The position numbers were made by a program, and so were the translations under genes. From contig NZ_JOBF01000001.1 of the NCBI RefSeq assembly GCF_000718635.1, forward strand, positions 434,001-498,000: a DNA stretch of 64,000 nucleotides. Direction: 5' to 3'. The notes under the pieces are model-generated. The model searched no databases. It was not told the DNA's origin and saw only the letters and a list, made by a program, of their open reading frames with translations. Below, in pieces: positions 50,946 to 59,653 of the stretch. Positions within the stretch are counted from its first letter, which is position 1. Every line of letters starts with the position of its first letter. The stretch is from Streptomyces varsoviensis. Its GTDB lineage: Bacteria; Actinomycetota; Actinomycetes; Streptomycetales; Streptomycetaceae.

Positions 50946-51278
50946 TCAGCGCTCCCGCGCCAGAGCCGCCATCAGCGCGTCCAGCAGGCCCGGGGCCGCT
51001 TCCTGGAGGGCGGGGCGGCGGAGGCGGTGGCCGCGGGAGGGGCCGACCATGACCGGGTGGAGGACGCCCGCCTCGACCAGGATCTTGAAGTGGTGGGTCG
51101 CGGTGGATTTGGACAGCCCCTCGTAGAGGTCCGAGCACGGGGCCTCGGCCTTGTCCTCGGGGAGTGACGCCAGGCGGCGGACCATTTCCAGGCGTGCGGG
51201 GTCCGCGAGCGCGCGCAGCAGTTTCTGGACGGCGGCGACGGGCGGCAACTGGTCGGACGGGATCTCCCAGGACGGCAT
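50946..51278 (-). CDS. ArsR family transcriptional regulator
   Basis: The protein has 110 residues from ATG at 51278, chosen for its GGAG RBS; an ATG at 51326 lies in the promoter. The winged helix is LLRALADPARLEMVRRLA with recognition helix GLSKSTATHHFKILVEAGVLH. No ArsR metal-site cysteines beyond CSDLYEGL are seen, so it may sense an organic ligand. It is divergent from the MFS gene, and a 10-bp inverted repeat lies between them. Confidence 0.9.
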   Translation of the reverse strand: MPSWEIPSDQLPPVAAVQKLLRALADPARLEMVRRLASLPEDKAEAPCSDLYEGLSKSTATHHFKILVEAGVLHPVMVGPSRGHRLRRPALQEAAPGLLDALMAALARER

Positions 51279-51302
51279 CGGACCACTCCAAGTTTGACGG
51301 AC

Positions 51303-51336
51303 GTCGTACTTCTCCCTAGCATCCACGAAGTACGAC
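51303..51336. promoter_or_regulatory. Inverted-repeat operator of the ArsR/MFS pair
   Basis: GTCGTACTTC (51303-51312) and GAAGTACGAC (51327-51336) are exact complements separated by 14 bases, placed between the divergent arsR and MFS starts. A third, partial CATACTT lies at 51344. It is the probable binding site of the ArsR protein on both promoters. Confidence 0.65.
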
Positions 51337-51362
51337 TTCCATCATACTTGCCAGGAGTCCTC

Positions 51363-52634
51363 GTGAAGGCAGCCTCCGCGGGCAGTCGCCCCCAGTCATG
51401 GAGATACGCGACCCTGCTCGTCCTCCTCATGCTCGGGCAGGCGACCTCCGCCATCCCCTCGCCGCTCTACTCCCTCTACGCCGCGAAGTGGGACTATCCG
51501 CCCTTCCTCACCACCGTCATCTTCGCCGCGTACGGCGCCGTGGCGGTCGTCGCGATCCTCGTCTCCGGCGCCCTCTCCGACCGGTACGGCCGCCGGCCCG
51601 TACTCATCGCCGCCGTCCTGCTGCTGCTCGCCGGGCTCGCCGTCTTCGTGTTCGCCGCGGGGCCCGGCTACCTCGTCGTGGCGCGGATGCTCAACGGCCT
51701 GGGCATCGGCGCGATCGTCCTCGTCGGCGGGGCCGCCCTCCTCGACGTCAGCCCCGAACGGGCGGCCCGCAGCGGAACGCTCACCGCCATCGCGTTCAAC
51801 GTCGGCATCGCCGGCGCCGCGCTCGGCACCGCCGGCCTCGCCCAGACCGGCTTCCACCCCCTGCTCCTGCCGTACCTCGCCGACGCGCTCATCGCCCTCG
51901 TCCTGCTCGTGCTCCTCCTGACGATGCGTGAGCCGCACCCCTCCGCCGGCGCCGCGCCCCTCGGCATCCCCCGCCCCCACGTGCCCAAGGAGATCCGCGG
52001 CCGCTTCGTCTTCGCGGTGATCGGCGCCGGCGCCGCCTGGGCCGTGCTCGGAGTCTGCTTCTCGCTGGAACCCTCGATCGCCGCCCACGCCGCGCACGTC
52101 ACCGGGCCGTTCTTCGGCGGCGTCATCATCGCGGCCGTGACCCTCGCCGCCGCCTGCACACAGATCGTCAGCGCCCGCTACCCGGCCCGTACGGTCGCCC
52201 TCGTCGGCGACACGGCGCTCGCCGTGCTCATGCTGGCCGGCGTGGGCGGCTTCGCTACCGGCGACCCGGTCGTCATCATCGTCACCGTCGCCCTCCAAGG
52301 CGGCGCCTACGGGCTCGCCTTCGGCGGCTCCCTGCGCCATCTGACCGCGCACATCCCTGCCGAGCGGCGCGGCGCCGTCATGTCCATGTTCTACCTGCTC
52401 GCGTACGGCGCGCTCATCACGCCCACCCTCCTCGTCGGCATCGGCGCGACCGTCTGGCGCGACACCGCGATCTTCCCCGTCTTCTCCGTGCTCGCGGCCC
52501 CGCTCTGCCTCTCGGCCGTGGTCGTCGAGCGCGTGCTGGGACGCCGAGCGGAGCGCCGTACGGCAGCGACAGCGCCGAGTCGGGACGCGGCGGTCCCCGA
52601 GCACACGCCCCGGCGACTGAGCGAGATCGACTGA
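51363..52634 (+). CDS. MFS transporter
   Basis: The protein has 423 residues from GTG at 51363 with AGGAG 6 bases upstream. It has about 12 membrane segments, the MFS loop motif GALSDRYGRRPV between helices 2 and 3, and ends with a polar tail. The family is broad (drug or sugar efflux). The divergent ArsR regulator suggests inducible efflux. Confidence 0.9.
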   Translation: MKAASAGSRPQSWRYATLLVLLMLGQATSAIPSPLYSLYAAKWDYPPFLTTVIFAAYGAVAVVAILVSGALSDRYGRRPVLIAAVLLLLAGLAVFVFAAGPGYLVVARMLNGLGIGAIVLVGGAALLDVSPERAARSGTLTAIAFNVGIAGAALGTAGLAQTGFHPLLLPYLADALIALVLLVLLLTMREPHPSAGAAPLGIPRPHVPKEIRGRFVFAVIGAGAAWAVLGVCFSLEPSIAAHAAHVTGPFFGGVIIAAVTLAAACTQIVSARYPARTVALVGDTALAVLMLAGVGGFATGDPVVIIVTVALQGGAYGLAFGGSLRHLTAHIPAERRGAVMSMFYLLAYGALITPTLLVGIGATVWRDTAIFPVFSVLAAPLCLSAVVVERVLGRRAERRTAATAPSRDAAVPEHTPRRLSEID

Positions 52635-52653
52635 CCGGCGCTACCACCTTCCG

Positions 52654-52680
52654 GCTGCCCGGTGCGTGACACCGGGCAGC
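52654..52680 (+). terminator. Terminator of the MFS gene
   Basis: GCTGCCCGGTG and CACCGGGCAGC form a perfect 11-bp stem with a 5-base loop, 20 bases after the MFS stop. Confidence 0.85.
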
Positions 52681-52829
52681 GCGGTCGGCCGGTAGCGGCC
52701 AGGCCGCTTCGGGAGGTCGATGTCGGGCCAGGCGGCGCCGGGAACCCCACTGGAAGGCCAGGAAGTGAAGTTGTTCCTACTCGCCTGACGGCCGCCGCCG
52801 CTCGGCCGGCGGAAGCCCCGGCCGAGGAA

Positions 52830-52861
52830 GGCTCCGTAACACGCCGCCGTGTTACGGAGCC
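52830..52861. terminator. Terminator at the DUF5133 gene end
   Basis: GGCTCCGTAACAC and GTGTTACGGAGCC form a perfect 13-bp stem with loop GCCGCC. It lies 17 bases past the DUF5133 gene stop on the minus strand. Confidence 0.85.
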
Positions 52862-52877
52862 TCGCCGTCGTATGCCC

Positions 52878-53126
52878 TCACCGGCGACCGCCGGCCCCGG
52901 AGGGCTGGAGCACGGAATCGTCTTCGGGCCGCGCCCCGGGCAGTTGGAAGCGCGCGGCGATGAGCGCGGTGTCGACGTCACGGGTGCCGGTGGAAACGCA
53001 GAGCGTGTAGGCGACATCATCCATGCGCTGCCGGATCTCGTGACTACCGCGTTCGCCGCCCAGGGCGGTGAGGGTCTCGTATTCGTCGAGGAGGTTCGCC
53101 AGCACCGCGGGGTGGGCCATGAGCAT
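52878..53126 (-). CDS. DUF5133 domain protein
   Basis: This 82-residue protein has MLMAHPAVLANLLDEYE, RMDDVAYTLCVSTGTRDVD and ALIAARFQLPGARPEDD. These match the small DUF5133 family that is abundant in Streptomyces and whose function is unknown. AGAAGGAGA precedes the ATG. It is divergent from the unknown gene at 53290; the gap contains three CCCTTCCGGC units. Confidence 0.85.
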   Translation of the reverse strand: MLMAHPAVLANLLDEYETLTALGGERGSHEIRQRMDDVAYTLCVSTGTRDVDTALIAARFQLPGARPEDDSVLQPSGAGGRR

Positions 53127-53289
53127 GCCGATCTCCTTCTCTCCGGCCGTGCGAGTGGTTCATGATCGCGCGTACCCGCCCACGCCGAGGCCATTCCCCT
53201 TCCGGCCCCCTTCCGGCCCCCTTCCGGCTGCGAACGCGGCCCCGCACCCCGGCCCAACCACGCGGAGGGCGAGCTGACATGGTGGCGCC

Positions 53290-53955
53290 GTGCACACACA
53301 ACCTGACGTCGACTCGCCCATACCGCTGACCGCCTGCTGGCTCCACTGGATCGCCGTATCCACTGGTGACCAGGCCGGTGTGATGGAGACCATGGGGCTG
53401 GCCGACCCCAGCCCGATCACGTTCGCCGCGGCGGCGGAACTCATCGACTCCGACGCCCACGACCGGGAGCCGGAAGGCGTCGGCCGGGTCTATGTCAGCC
53501 CGGCACTCGACGGCTGGACCCTGGTCATCGGCCGCTGGTGCGACCCGACCGACCCGGATCGCAGCGACGAAGTCCGCCGGCTGTGCACCCGGCTCAGCAG
53601 CCGGTACGGGCATGCGCACGCCTTCTACTACGGCGATCAGGGCGACGGTTCCGCCTGGCTCGTCACGGAACGGGGGGCGGTGCTGCGGAGCTACTGCGAC
53701 ATCGGCGAGGACGAGGACGAACTCCTCACCTTCGGCGAGCCCCTGCCCTACGAGCTGGCCCGGCGTGAGCGGTTGGGGCTGCCGCCCCTCGGGGAGGCGG
53801 GGGCGGGGGACGACGGGGCCGAGGACGAATGGGAGTGGGAAGTCGCCGCTATGGCCCCGAAGCTCGCCGCGGCGCTCGGGGTCAGTCCGCATGAACTCGG
53901 CGCGGAGACGCCCGTCCACGGCACGGGCCTGCTCGCCCGCACTCCATCGCCGTAG
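53290..53955 (+). CDS. Hypothetical protein, Streptomyces type
   Basis: This 221-residue soluble protein starts with GTG. It is rich in acidic residues (CDIGEDEDELLTFGEPLPYELARRE, then a DDGAEDEWEWEV stretch). GRVYVSPALDGWTLVIGRW and HAFYYGDQGDGSAWLVTERG look like a compact mixed fold. It resembles uncharacterised actinobacterial proteins and I do not recognise a named family. No signal peptide or membrane segment is seen. Confidence 0.7.
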   Translation: MHTQPDVDSPIPLTACWLHWIAVSTGDQAGVMETMGLADPSPITFAAAAELIDSDAHDREPEGVGRVYVSPALDGWTLVIGRWCDPTDPDRSDEVRRLCTRLSSRYGHAHAFYYGDQGDGSAWLVTERGAVLRSYCDIGEDEDELLTFGEPLPYELARRERLGLPPLGEAGAGDDGAEDEWEWEVAAMAPKLAAALGVSPHELGAETPVHGTGLLARTPSP

Positions 53956-54046
53956 CCGTTGGCCCGGCCCGCTCACGCCGGCCCCGCGGTGGCCGATGCC
54001 GGGAACACTTGGGGAGGCCGCCTCGTTTGACGTCAGGTCTGCTGCC

Positions 54047-54793
54047 GTGAGCAATGAACCGGGGGAGAGCACCTTGCCTGACACCTCGCGTGATCGCGAT
54101 ACGCCGTCCACCACTGTCGCGCCGCCACAGCCGTCGCCGCCGCTTCTACCGCCGCTTCCGCCGCTTCCGCCGCTCGCCGCGCAGGCGGAGCGTCTGATCG
54201 GGCTGGCGGTGCACGAGACGGCGGGCGTGACCGCCGACGAGATGCGGGCCTTCGCCGCGAGGGAGAGGGAGGGGAGCACGGACGGAGACGGGCGGGCCCT
54301 GCTCGCTGTTCATCCCGACCGGGCCCCCGCCTCGGCGCTCGCGCCGTTGCTGCGCCGAGCCGGGAAGCCGGGTTTCGTCGTCACCGACATGGCCGATGTC
54401 GACCAGTTCGTACCGTGCGGCATCGAGCTGCCCGACGCCCCTCTCTATCTCGTCACCGGCGTCGACCGCGGCGACAGGATGGCCAATTGGAGCCCGGAGG
54501 AGGCGCTTCCGGCGCTGGCCGAGGAGGGCCGCACGCCGTTGCTGCTCCCCGAGGGCCTTCACTGGGTGCTCCAGCAGCCGGAGGCCCTTGAGCGGAACCG
54601 CTGCTTTATGACCATCGGCTCCCGGCTGCGCAAGGCGAACGGCGCCCTGGACGCCCGTACTCCCGCGGTATGGATCAGCAACGGCACGGGGCGCGACGGC
54701 CGCGAACGCCGCGATGCCCCCAAGGTCGGCTGGTGCTGGTGGGGCAACCGCCACACCTGGCTGGGCTTCGCCTCCGCCACGGGCCGCGGGTGA
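54047..54793 (+). CDS. DUF5701-like protein
   Basis: The protein has 248 residues from GTG at 54047. A Pro-rich stretch of ~20 residues follows a short Ser/Thr N-terminus, then AAQAERLIGLAVHETAGVTADEMRAF and the conserved-looking core GIELPDAPLYLVTGVDRGDRMANW and TPLLLPEGLHWVLQ, ending GWCWWGNRHTWLGFASA. This fits the actinobacterial DUF5701 family of unknown function. Frames upstream of 54047 belong to a shadow of the preceding gene. Confidence 0.72.
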   Translation: MSNEPGESTLPDTSRDRDTPSTTVAPPQPSPPLLPPLPPLPPLAAQAERLIGLAVHETAGVTADEMRAFAAREREGSTDGDGRALLAVHPDRAPASALAPLLRRAGKPGFVVTDMADVDQFVPCGIELPDAPLYLVTGVDRGDRMANWSPEEALPALAEEGRTPLLLPEGLHWVLQQPEALERNRCFMTIGSRLRKANGALDARTPAVWISNGTGRDGRERRDAPKVGWCWWGNRHTWLGFASATGRG

Positions 54794-54802
54794 CGGAGAT
54801 GG

Positions 54803-54896
<94 letters not shown>

Positions 54897-54900
<4 letters not shown>

Positions 54901-55427
54901 AGGCCGAACGCGGTGGACTCCAAACCCCTGGCGAACGCCTCGAAGCTCTCCGCCGCGAAGGTGATCGCGAAGTCGTTCTCCTGGTCGACGTGGACGACGA
55001 CCGGCTCCCCGCCCGCGCCGCACGCGCGGTAGTCGAGGGCGAGCATGTCGTGGCCGGCCGAGGGGGTGTCGGCGAAATAGACGCCGATGTCGGGGTACTC
55101 CCATTCCTCGATCCAGAACCGGCTGCCGAACTCCCCGCCGAGCGAACACGGCCTGGTACGCCCGATGCCCATGATGCCGTTGATCACCAGGTGGTCGCCG
55201 GCCCAGGAGGTCGGTTCGGACATCGGGAAGCGCACCCGGACCGGCACGCCGCCGTTCCGCACCCCCATCAGCTCGACGTACGAGCCGGGCAGCCGGTAGC
55301 CGCCCAACTCCTCCTCCACCGAGGCGATCACTTCCGGAGCGGGCGGCGTCATCTCCGCGTACTCGTCGCGCGCCACCGGCGAGTCCTCCCAGAAACCGGC
55401 GACGTCGAAACCCTCGAAGTACCCCAC
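54897..55427 (-). CDS. SMI1/KNR4 (SUKH) family protein
   Basis: The protein has 176 residues from GTG at 55427 (VGYFEGFDVAGFWEDS). SUKH features are visible: VIASVEEELGGYRLPGSYVELMGVRNGG near the start, the central GIMGIGRTRP, and WEYPDIGVYFADTPSAGHDMLALDYR. SUKH proteins are often immunity proteins against nuclease toxins, but no toxin gene adjoins it and many are free-standing. The upstream open frame is Arg/Pro-rich and not counted. Confidence 0.85.
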
Positions 55428-55564
55428 TACGCCCCCCGTGTGCCCCGTCGGCGACTGCCCGTACGGATCGTACGTCGTACGTCGTACGTCCACGCATCTG
55501 TACGTGCGCCCGTACGGATCGCACGTCCAGGGCTCGCGTCGACGGATGGGACCGACGGCCGCCG

Positions 55565-56092
55565 CTACAGAGCGAGGACGTACGCCCGTACGACCGTTTC
55601 GGCGGCGTGCGCTTTGAGCGGGTGGCCGAAGGCGCCGCGCGGGCTGGGCGGGCACGGGACCGTACCGAGGTCGGTGTAGGAGCCGTGATCGAGAAGGGCC
55701 GCGCGCAGTTCCCGGTACGAGGCGGTGGGCAGCAGCGCGACCAGTCGGGCGGGGAGGGGGCCCAGGTCCGCGCCCTCCCACGAACGCACCCGGCCCGTAG
55801 GGGAGTCCGGTGTCTCGCGCTCCTGGGTTTGGATGTGCGCGCCGTGCGGACCTTGCAACAGCAGGGCCCACAGTCGCCGCCGTACGACATCGCGAGGGAG
55901 GGCGAACAGACGCCGGGCCAGGGCGTCCGGGGAACCCGAGAAGAAGTAGAACTCGGCGTCGGTCCCAGTCGCCGTCGCGGCCGCGGTCGCTGACACGGCG
56001 TCGGCTGCGGGCTCGGCATCGGTCGCGGGCTCGGCATCGGTCGCGGACTCGGGTGCGCGGCCCGCCGTGCCGGCGGGGTCAGTGGCGGTCAT
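55565..56092 (-). CDS. Hypothetical protein, paralogue of the 57724 gene
   Basis: The protein has 175 residues. The first ~45 are an Ala/Thr/Asp tail with repeated ATDAEPATDAEPAADA. The core FFSGSPDALARRLFALPRDVVRRRLWALLLQG-like segment and VRSW match the gene at 57724-58212 (GSP, LP, V-RR, QG and SW in the same order). I do not recognise the family. It is transcribed just after the MFS gene (31-base gap) and may be in its operon. Confidence 0.7.
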   Translation of the reverse strand: MTATDPAGTAGRAPESATDAEPATDAEPAADAVSATAAATATGTDAEFYFFSGSPDALARRLFALPRDVVRRRLWALLLQGPHGAHIQTQERETPDSPTGRVRSWEGADLGPLPARLVALLPTASYRELRAALLDHGSYTDLGTVPCPPSPRGAFGHPLKAHAAETVVRAYVLAL

Positions 56093-56123
56093 CTTCTCTC
56101 CATCTCCTCTCGCCCGGGGGGCG

Positions 56124-57362
56124 TCAGGGCTGCCCGGTGGGCGCCTCCGCCGAGCCGGGTTCGGGCCGTGGTACCGGCCGTCGGATTTCCTTCGCGGCGG
56201 ACAGCGCCATGGACGCGGCGGCGCACAGCGCCGCGGCCCCCGCCGTCAACGCCCCCGCCGCGGTGGAGGCGTGCTGTACGACCACCCCCGTGACGAAGCT
56301 GCCGGCCGCGAACCCCACCCAGTTGGACGCGACCAGGAACGCGAACGCCTGGGCCCGGCTGGCGGCCGAGGCGTACTCGCCGACCAGTACGGTCTCGATG
56401 GCGTCGGCCGGGCCGTTGACGAAGCCGATGACCACGAGCAGGGCCACGGTGAGGAGGGCGGCGGGGCCCAGCCCGAGGGCCAGGACGCACCCTCCGTACA
56501 GGGCCAGGGCGACGGTGAGCTGGGCGGGCCCGGTGCCGGGCAGGCGGAGGCCGCCGTACAGGAAGCTGCCGAGTACGCCGCCGCAGGCCAGCGCGGCGAC
56601 GAAGAGGCCGGCGCTCGTGCCGAGGGCGCCCGCGTGGGCGGTCACCGTCACCTGCACCCCGCCGATCGCGAAGGCGGCCGCGGCCACTACGAGTTGGATG
56701 CGCACCTGTCGCCGGTTCCAGTCGAGCCGCATGCCCGGCCCGGCCAGCGGCGGACGCTCCCGGTCCACCCGCCGTACGGCCGGCGCGGCCCGTAGCCACC
56801 ACACGCCGACGAAGGAGACGGCCGCCGTGACCACGACGGCGTACAGCACGGGGAGCAGGACCACGATGGCCGCCACCAGCAGGGGCCCGCAGACGAAGAC
56901 GCTCTCGGTCAGCAGCCCGCAGAGGGCGAACAGGGTCTTGCGGTCGTCCTCCTCCGGGACCACCGCCATGTACACGGCGTTGGACACCGCCGCCGCGGGC
57001 GGGGTCGCCGCCCCGGCGCAGAACGCGGCCGGAATGAGCAGGCCCGGCCAGACCGAGGCGGCCACCAGCGCCGCGAACAGGCCGAAGAACAGGGTCTGCA
57101 GGCAGACGGCCCAGGCCAGCGCGGTACGCGAACCACGCCGGTCGGCGATCCGGCCCCACATCGGGGAGGTGAAGGCGAGTGCGACGGCGTAAGCGCCGGA
57201 TACCGCACCCGCGTTGGCGAAACTGCCGCTCGCGTCCTCGGCGACGAGCAGCAGCGCCAGGCTGACCATGCCGGACAGCATCCGGCAGACGAAAGCGGCC
57301 GTCACCACGCGCGCGATGCCGGGGTGGGAGAGGGCTGATCCGTACCGAGCGATGACTGCCAT
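56124..57362 (-). CDS. MFS transporter
   Basis: The protein has 412 residues from ATG at 57362; a GTG five codons upstream is possible. It has about 12 hydrophobic segments, with SPMWGRIADRRGSRTALAW in the first cytoplasmic loop and AFAFLVASNWVGFAAGSF in the second half. It resembles uncharacterised actinobacterial MFS proteins; the substrate is unknown. The downstream gene at 55565 is likely cotranscribed. Confidence 0.88.
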   Translation of the reverse strand: MAVIARYGSALSHPGIARVVTAAFVCRMLSGMVSLALLLVAEDASGSFANAGAVSGAYAVALAFTSPMWGRIADRRGSRTALAWAVCLQTLFFGLFAALVAASVWPGLLIPAAFCAGAATPPAAAVSNAVYMAVVPEEDDRKTLFALCGLLTESVFVCGPLLVAAIVVLLPVLYAVVVTAAVSFVGVWWLRAAPAVRRVDRERPPLAGPGMRLDWNRRQVRIQLVVAAAAFAIGGVQVTVTAHAGALGTSAGLFVAALACGGVLGSFLYGGLRLPGTGPAQLTVALALYGGCVLALGLGPAALLTVALLVVIGFVNGPADAIETVLVGEYASAASRAQAFAFLVASNWVGFAAGSFVTGVVVQHASTAAGALTAGAAALCAAASMALSAAKEIRRPVPRPEPGSAEAPTGQP

Positions 57363-57410
57363 ACGGGCCACCCCCACGCAGCGGAATCCTGACGCCGGTC
57401 GGACGCTACC

Positions 57411-57497
57411 GGGAAGCCGGGAAGCCGGGAAGCCGGGAAGCCGGGAAGCCGGGAAGCCGGGAAGCCGGGAAGCCGGGAAGCCGGGAAGCCGGGAAGC
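57411..57497. repeat. 8-bp (GGGAAGCC) tandem array
   Basis: Ten exact copies of GGGAAGCC and an eleventh, GGGAAGCA, run from 57411. The array lies 49 bases upstream of the MFS start on its promoter side, so copy-number change could affect expression. It can pair only weakly with itself. Confidence 0.93.
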
Positions 57498-57723
57498 ATC
57501 CTGGAAAGTCCGGGGTGCCCGGGCCGAAGACGGCCGGGGAGCGCGGTGGTAGCGTCACGAACGACCCGAGAACGACCCACCCGCCAGCCGCGGGCGGCCG
57601 TCTCGCCGAAGGCCGGCTCTCGGTCCTCCGAAGGCCGAATCCCGGTCCCGTCCCGACCCCCGCCGTTCCGTGACTGGCCTGGCCGCCGTCGAGCGGCCAT
57701 CCGAAGACCAGGGGGTACGCACA

Positions 57724-58212
57724 ATGACGACCGAGTCCGCACGGGCCTCCCAGCATCTGACCGAGGCCACGACCAAGGCCTGCAAGGCAGCGGCGTGGGA
57801 CTGCCAGTCGCACGAGTTCATGGGATCGCCCGAGACCGTGATGACGAACCTCGTCGGCCTGCCCGACGAACTCGTCGCCCGCCGCGTCTACATGCTCATG
57901 GTCCAGGGCGACAGCCGCTGCGAGGCACGCGTCTTCGAGCGCTTCAACCTCGACGACGCCGAAGGGACCGTCTCCAGTTGGTCCGAGACCGACGTACCGA
58001 AGCTCGTCACCCAGATCACCGAGGTCCTTGTCGCCAACCGGGGCGTGCACTGTCCCGGCGAACAGGTCAGGGCCACTCTGGAAACCGAGCGCGAGGTCCA
58101 CGTCAGCGCCCCGGCGCCCGCTCCCAGGACCGCCGCCGAGGCGTTCGGACCGATCGTGGACGGCTTCCGCGACGACAAGTTCGTCCGGGCCACGGTAATG
58201 GTCCTCTGCTGA
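57724..58212 (+). CDS. Hypothetical protein, paralogue of the 55565 gene
   Basis: The protein has 162 residues from ATG at 57724 with GGGGG upstream. FMGSPETVMTNLVGLPDELV, ARRVYMLMVQG and VSSWSETD line up with the 55565 protein, and both end in an FVRATVMVL-like strand. It has an Ala/Pro hinge (HVSAPAPAPRTAAEAF). Nothing suggests export or a membrane. Family and role are unknown. The stop codon lies inside an 8-bp tandem repeat. Confidence 0.72.
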   Translation: MTTESARASQHLTEATTKACKAAAWDCQSHEFMGSPETVMTNLVGLPDELVARRVYMLMVQGDSRCEARVFERFNLDDAEGTVSSWSETDVPKLVTQITEVLVANRGVHCPGEQVRATLETEREVHVSAPAPAPRTAAEAFGPIVDGFRDDKFVRATVMVLC

Positions 58213-58249
58213 CCCACTGACCCACTGACCCACTGACCCACTGACCCAC
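58210..58249. repeat. 8-bp (TGACCCAC) tandem repeat beginning at a stop codon
   Basis: Five exact TGACCCAC copies start with the TGA stop of the preceding gene, giving stops in more than one frame. Confidence 0.92.
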
Positions 58250-58275
58250 TGGCCGACAGGCTGACTGGCTGATCG

Positions 58276-58309
58276 GACGAGGACGGACGCTTCGCTGTCC
58301 GTCCTCGTC
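58276..58309 (+). terminator. Terminator, 13-bp perfect stem
   Basis: GACGAGGACGGAC and GTCCGTCCTCGTC flank an 8-base loop downstream of the 57724 gene, followed by TCCCGTCCC rather than a T-run. Confidence 0.85.
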
Positions 58310-58417
58310 TCCCGTCCCGGCGCCCGCCCCTGTCAGTGGGCCGTGTGATGATGCTCCGATATCGGCCGGTTCTGGGGAGAACCGGGTTCAGGAGCGGAAG
58401 AAGGGGCGGGAACGCGG

Positions 58418-59533
58418 GTGGGCAAGGACGGGTCCATATCGGACAAGGAGTGGGAGCGCTTCCTCCGGGATGCCGAGGCCGGGTCTCCTGGCGCGCCCGA
58501 GGAGCCGTCGGCGCGGGCCCGGAGTGCGGCGCGGCTGCCGCGGGGCGGGGCCGGGCAGCCGCCGGGGTGGCGTACGTACGAGCCGGCCCGGCCGCGACGG
58601 GGCAAGGGCTGGTACGTGCTGGGGATGCTCCTCGCGGTCGTCCTGCTCGTGGTGGCCCTGATGCCGGGGAAGGTGCTCGGCTGGTTCGGGGCCGGTGGCG
58701 ACGACGGTACGCCGCTGGCCGCGGAGTCCGAGAGCCCCGGTCAGCCGCCGGCGGCGGGGGCCGGCCAACGCCCGACGATGGACGCGCCGTTCAAGGGGTC
58801 GCCCGCCGCCCAGTGGGGCGACGGGACGGCCGGGATCCATGTGCCCGAGGCGCGGGCGACCGGCTGGATGAGCCGGAACCAGGTCGCGCACGCCCTCGAC
58901 CGGTCCAGGGACTTCCTCGCCGCGTCCAGCCTGGACCCCGGCGTGCTCGGCGGCGACCGGCCCGCCAAGGCCATCGCGTTGATCAACCCGCGCCAAGCGG
59001 ACGTCCAGGACTACCTGACGGCGGCCTTCCGCACGCCCAGCCGGGAGAACGACGCCCGGCTGCTGTTCAGCCGCTTCGACAAGGAGAAGGTGCGGCTGGT
59101 CGGTCACGTGGTCAAGACGCGGGGGCGGCTCACGTTCCATGAGGGCCGGCGCGGCGCGGTCGAGGTCACCGCCGACGTCACGTACGTCTATCCGGTCGTC
59201 CGTGCCGGAGCGGGCCATGGCGGCGACGGCGAGGAGATCGTACGGACCATCGTGCGCCGCGAGACCGTGATGAGCTGGGACGATCCGGCCAAGGTGGTCA
59301 CCGAGCCGGGAACCTTCTCCCTGGTGTCGTACAAGGCCGACATCACCAACGGCGGTTGCGACACCTATACCGGCTACTTCACCCCTCCGTTCGGCGCCGA
59401 CCGTGCCGGTTCGGGCAACGGCACCGAGGTCGACCCGTACGACCGGAGCAAGCCGGCGGACGAGGCCATGGGGACGGGGACAGGGACGGGCGCGACGGAC
59501 GGAGGGGGCTGCCGAACCGCCACCCGATCGTGA
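58418..59533 (+). CDS. Single-pass membrane protein of unknown function
   Basis: This 371-residue protein has a cytoplasmic N-terminus (~1-62, SDKEWERFLRDAEAG then a Pro/Arg stretch), one membrane helix (YVLGMLLAVVLLVVALMPG, ~65-85), and a large external domain. The domain has GWMSRNQVAHALDRSRDFL and the ALINPRQADVQDYLTAAFRT region, and ends in a Gly/Thr-rich tail (GTGTGTGATDGG). It resembles conserved uncharacterised Streptomyces anchored proteins. GTG start with AAGGGG upstream. Confidence 0.75.
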   Translation: MGKDGSISDKEWERFLRDAEAGSPGAPEEPSARARSAARLPRGGAGQPPGWRTYEPARPRRGKGWYVLGMLLAVVLLVVALMPGKVLGWFGAGGDDGTPLAAESESPGQPPAAGAGQRPTMDAPFKGSPAAQWGDGTAGIHVPEARATGWMSRNQVAHALDRSRDFLAASSLDPGVLGGDRPAKAIALINPRQADVQDYLTAAFRTPSRENDARLLFSRFDKEKVRLVGHVVKTRGRLTFHEGRRGAVEVTADVTYVYPVVRAGAGHGGDGEEIVRTIVRRETVMSWDDPAKVVTEPGTFSLVSYKADITNGGCDTYTGYFTPPFGADRAGSGNGTEVDPYDRSKPADEAMGTGTGTGATDGGGCRTATRS

Positions 59534-59600
59534 GCGGTCGAGGGTCGAGGGTCGAGGGGCGACGGGCGACGGACGCGGGGGCGAGGGTCGAGGGTCGAAG
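59534..59600. repeat. GGTCGA short repeats after the membrane-protein gene
   Basis: Several GGTCGAG and GGCGACG units in a row follow the stop codon. Low complexity, no gene. Confidence 0.6.
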
Positions 59601-59653
59601 GGCGCGGGTGGCCGGATGCCGCTTGCGGCGGAGGGCGGGCCGGCCCGTTCCGC

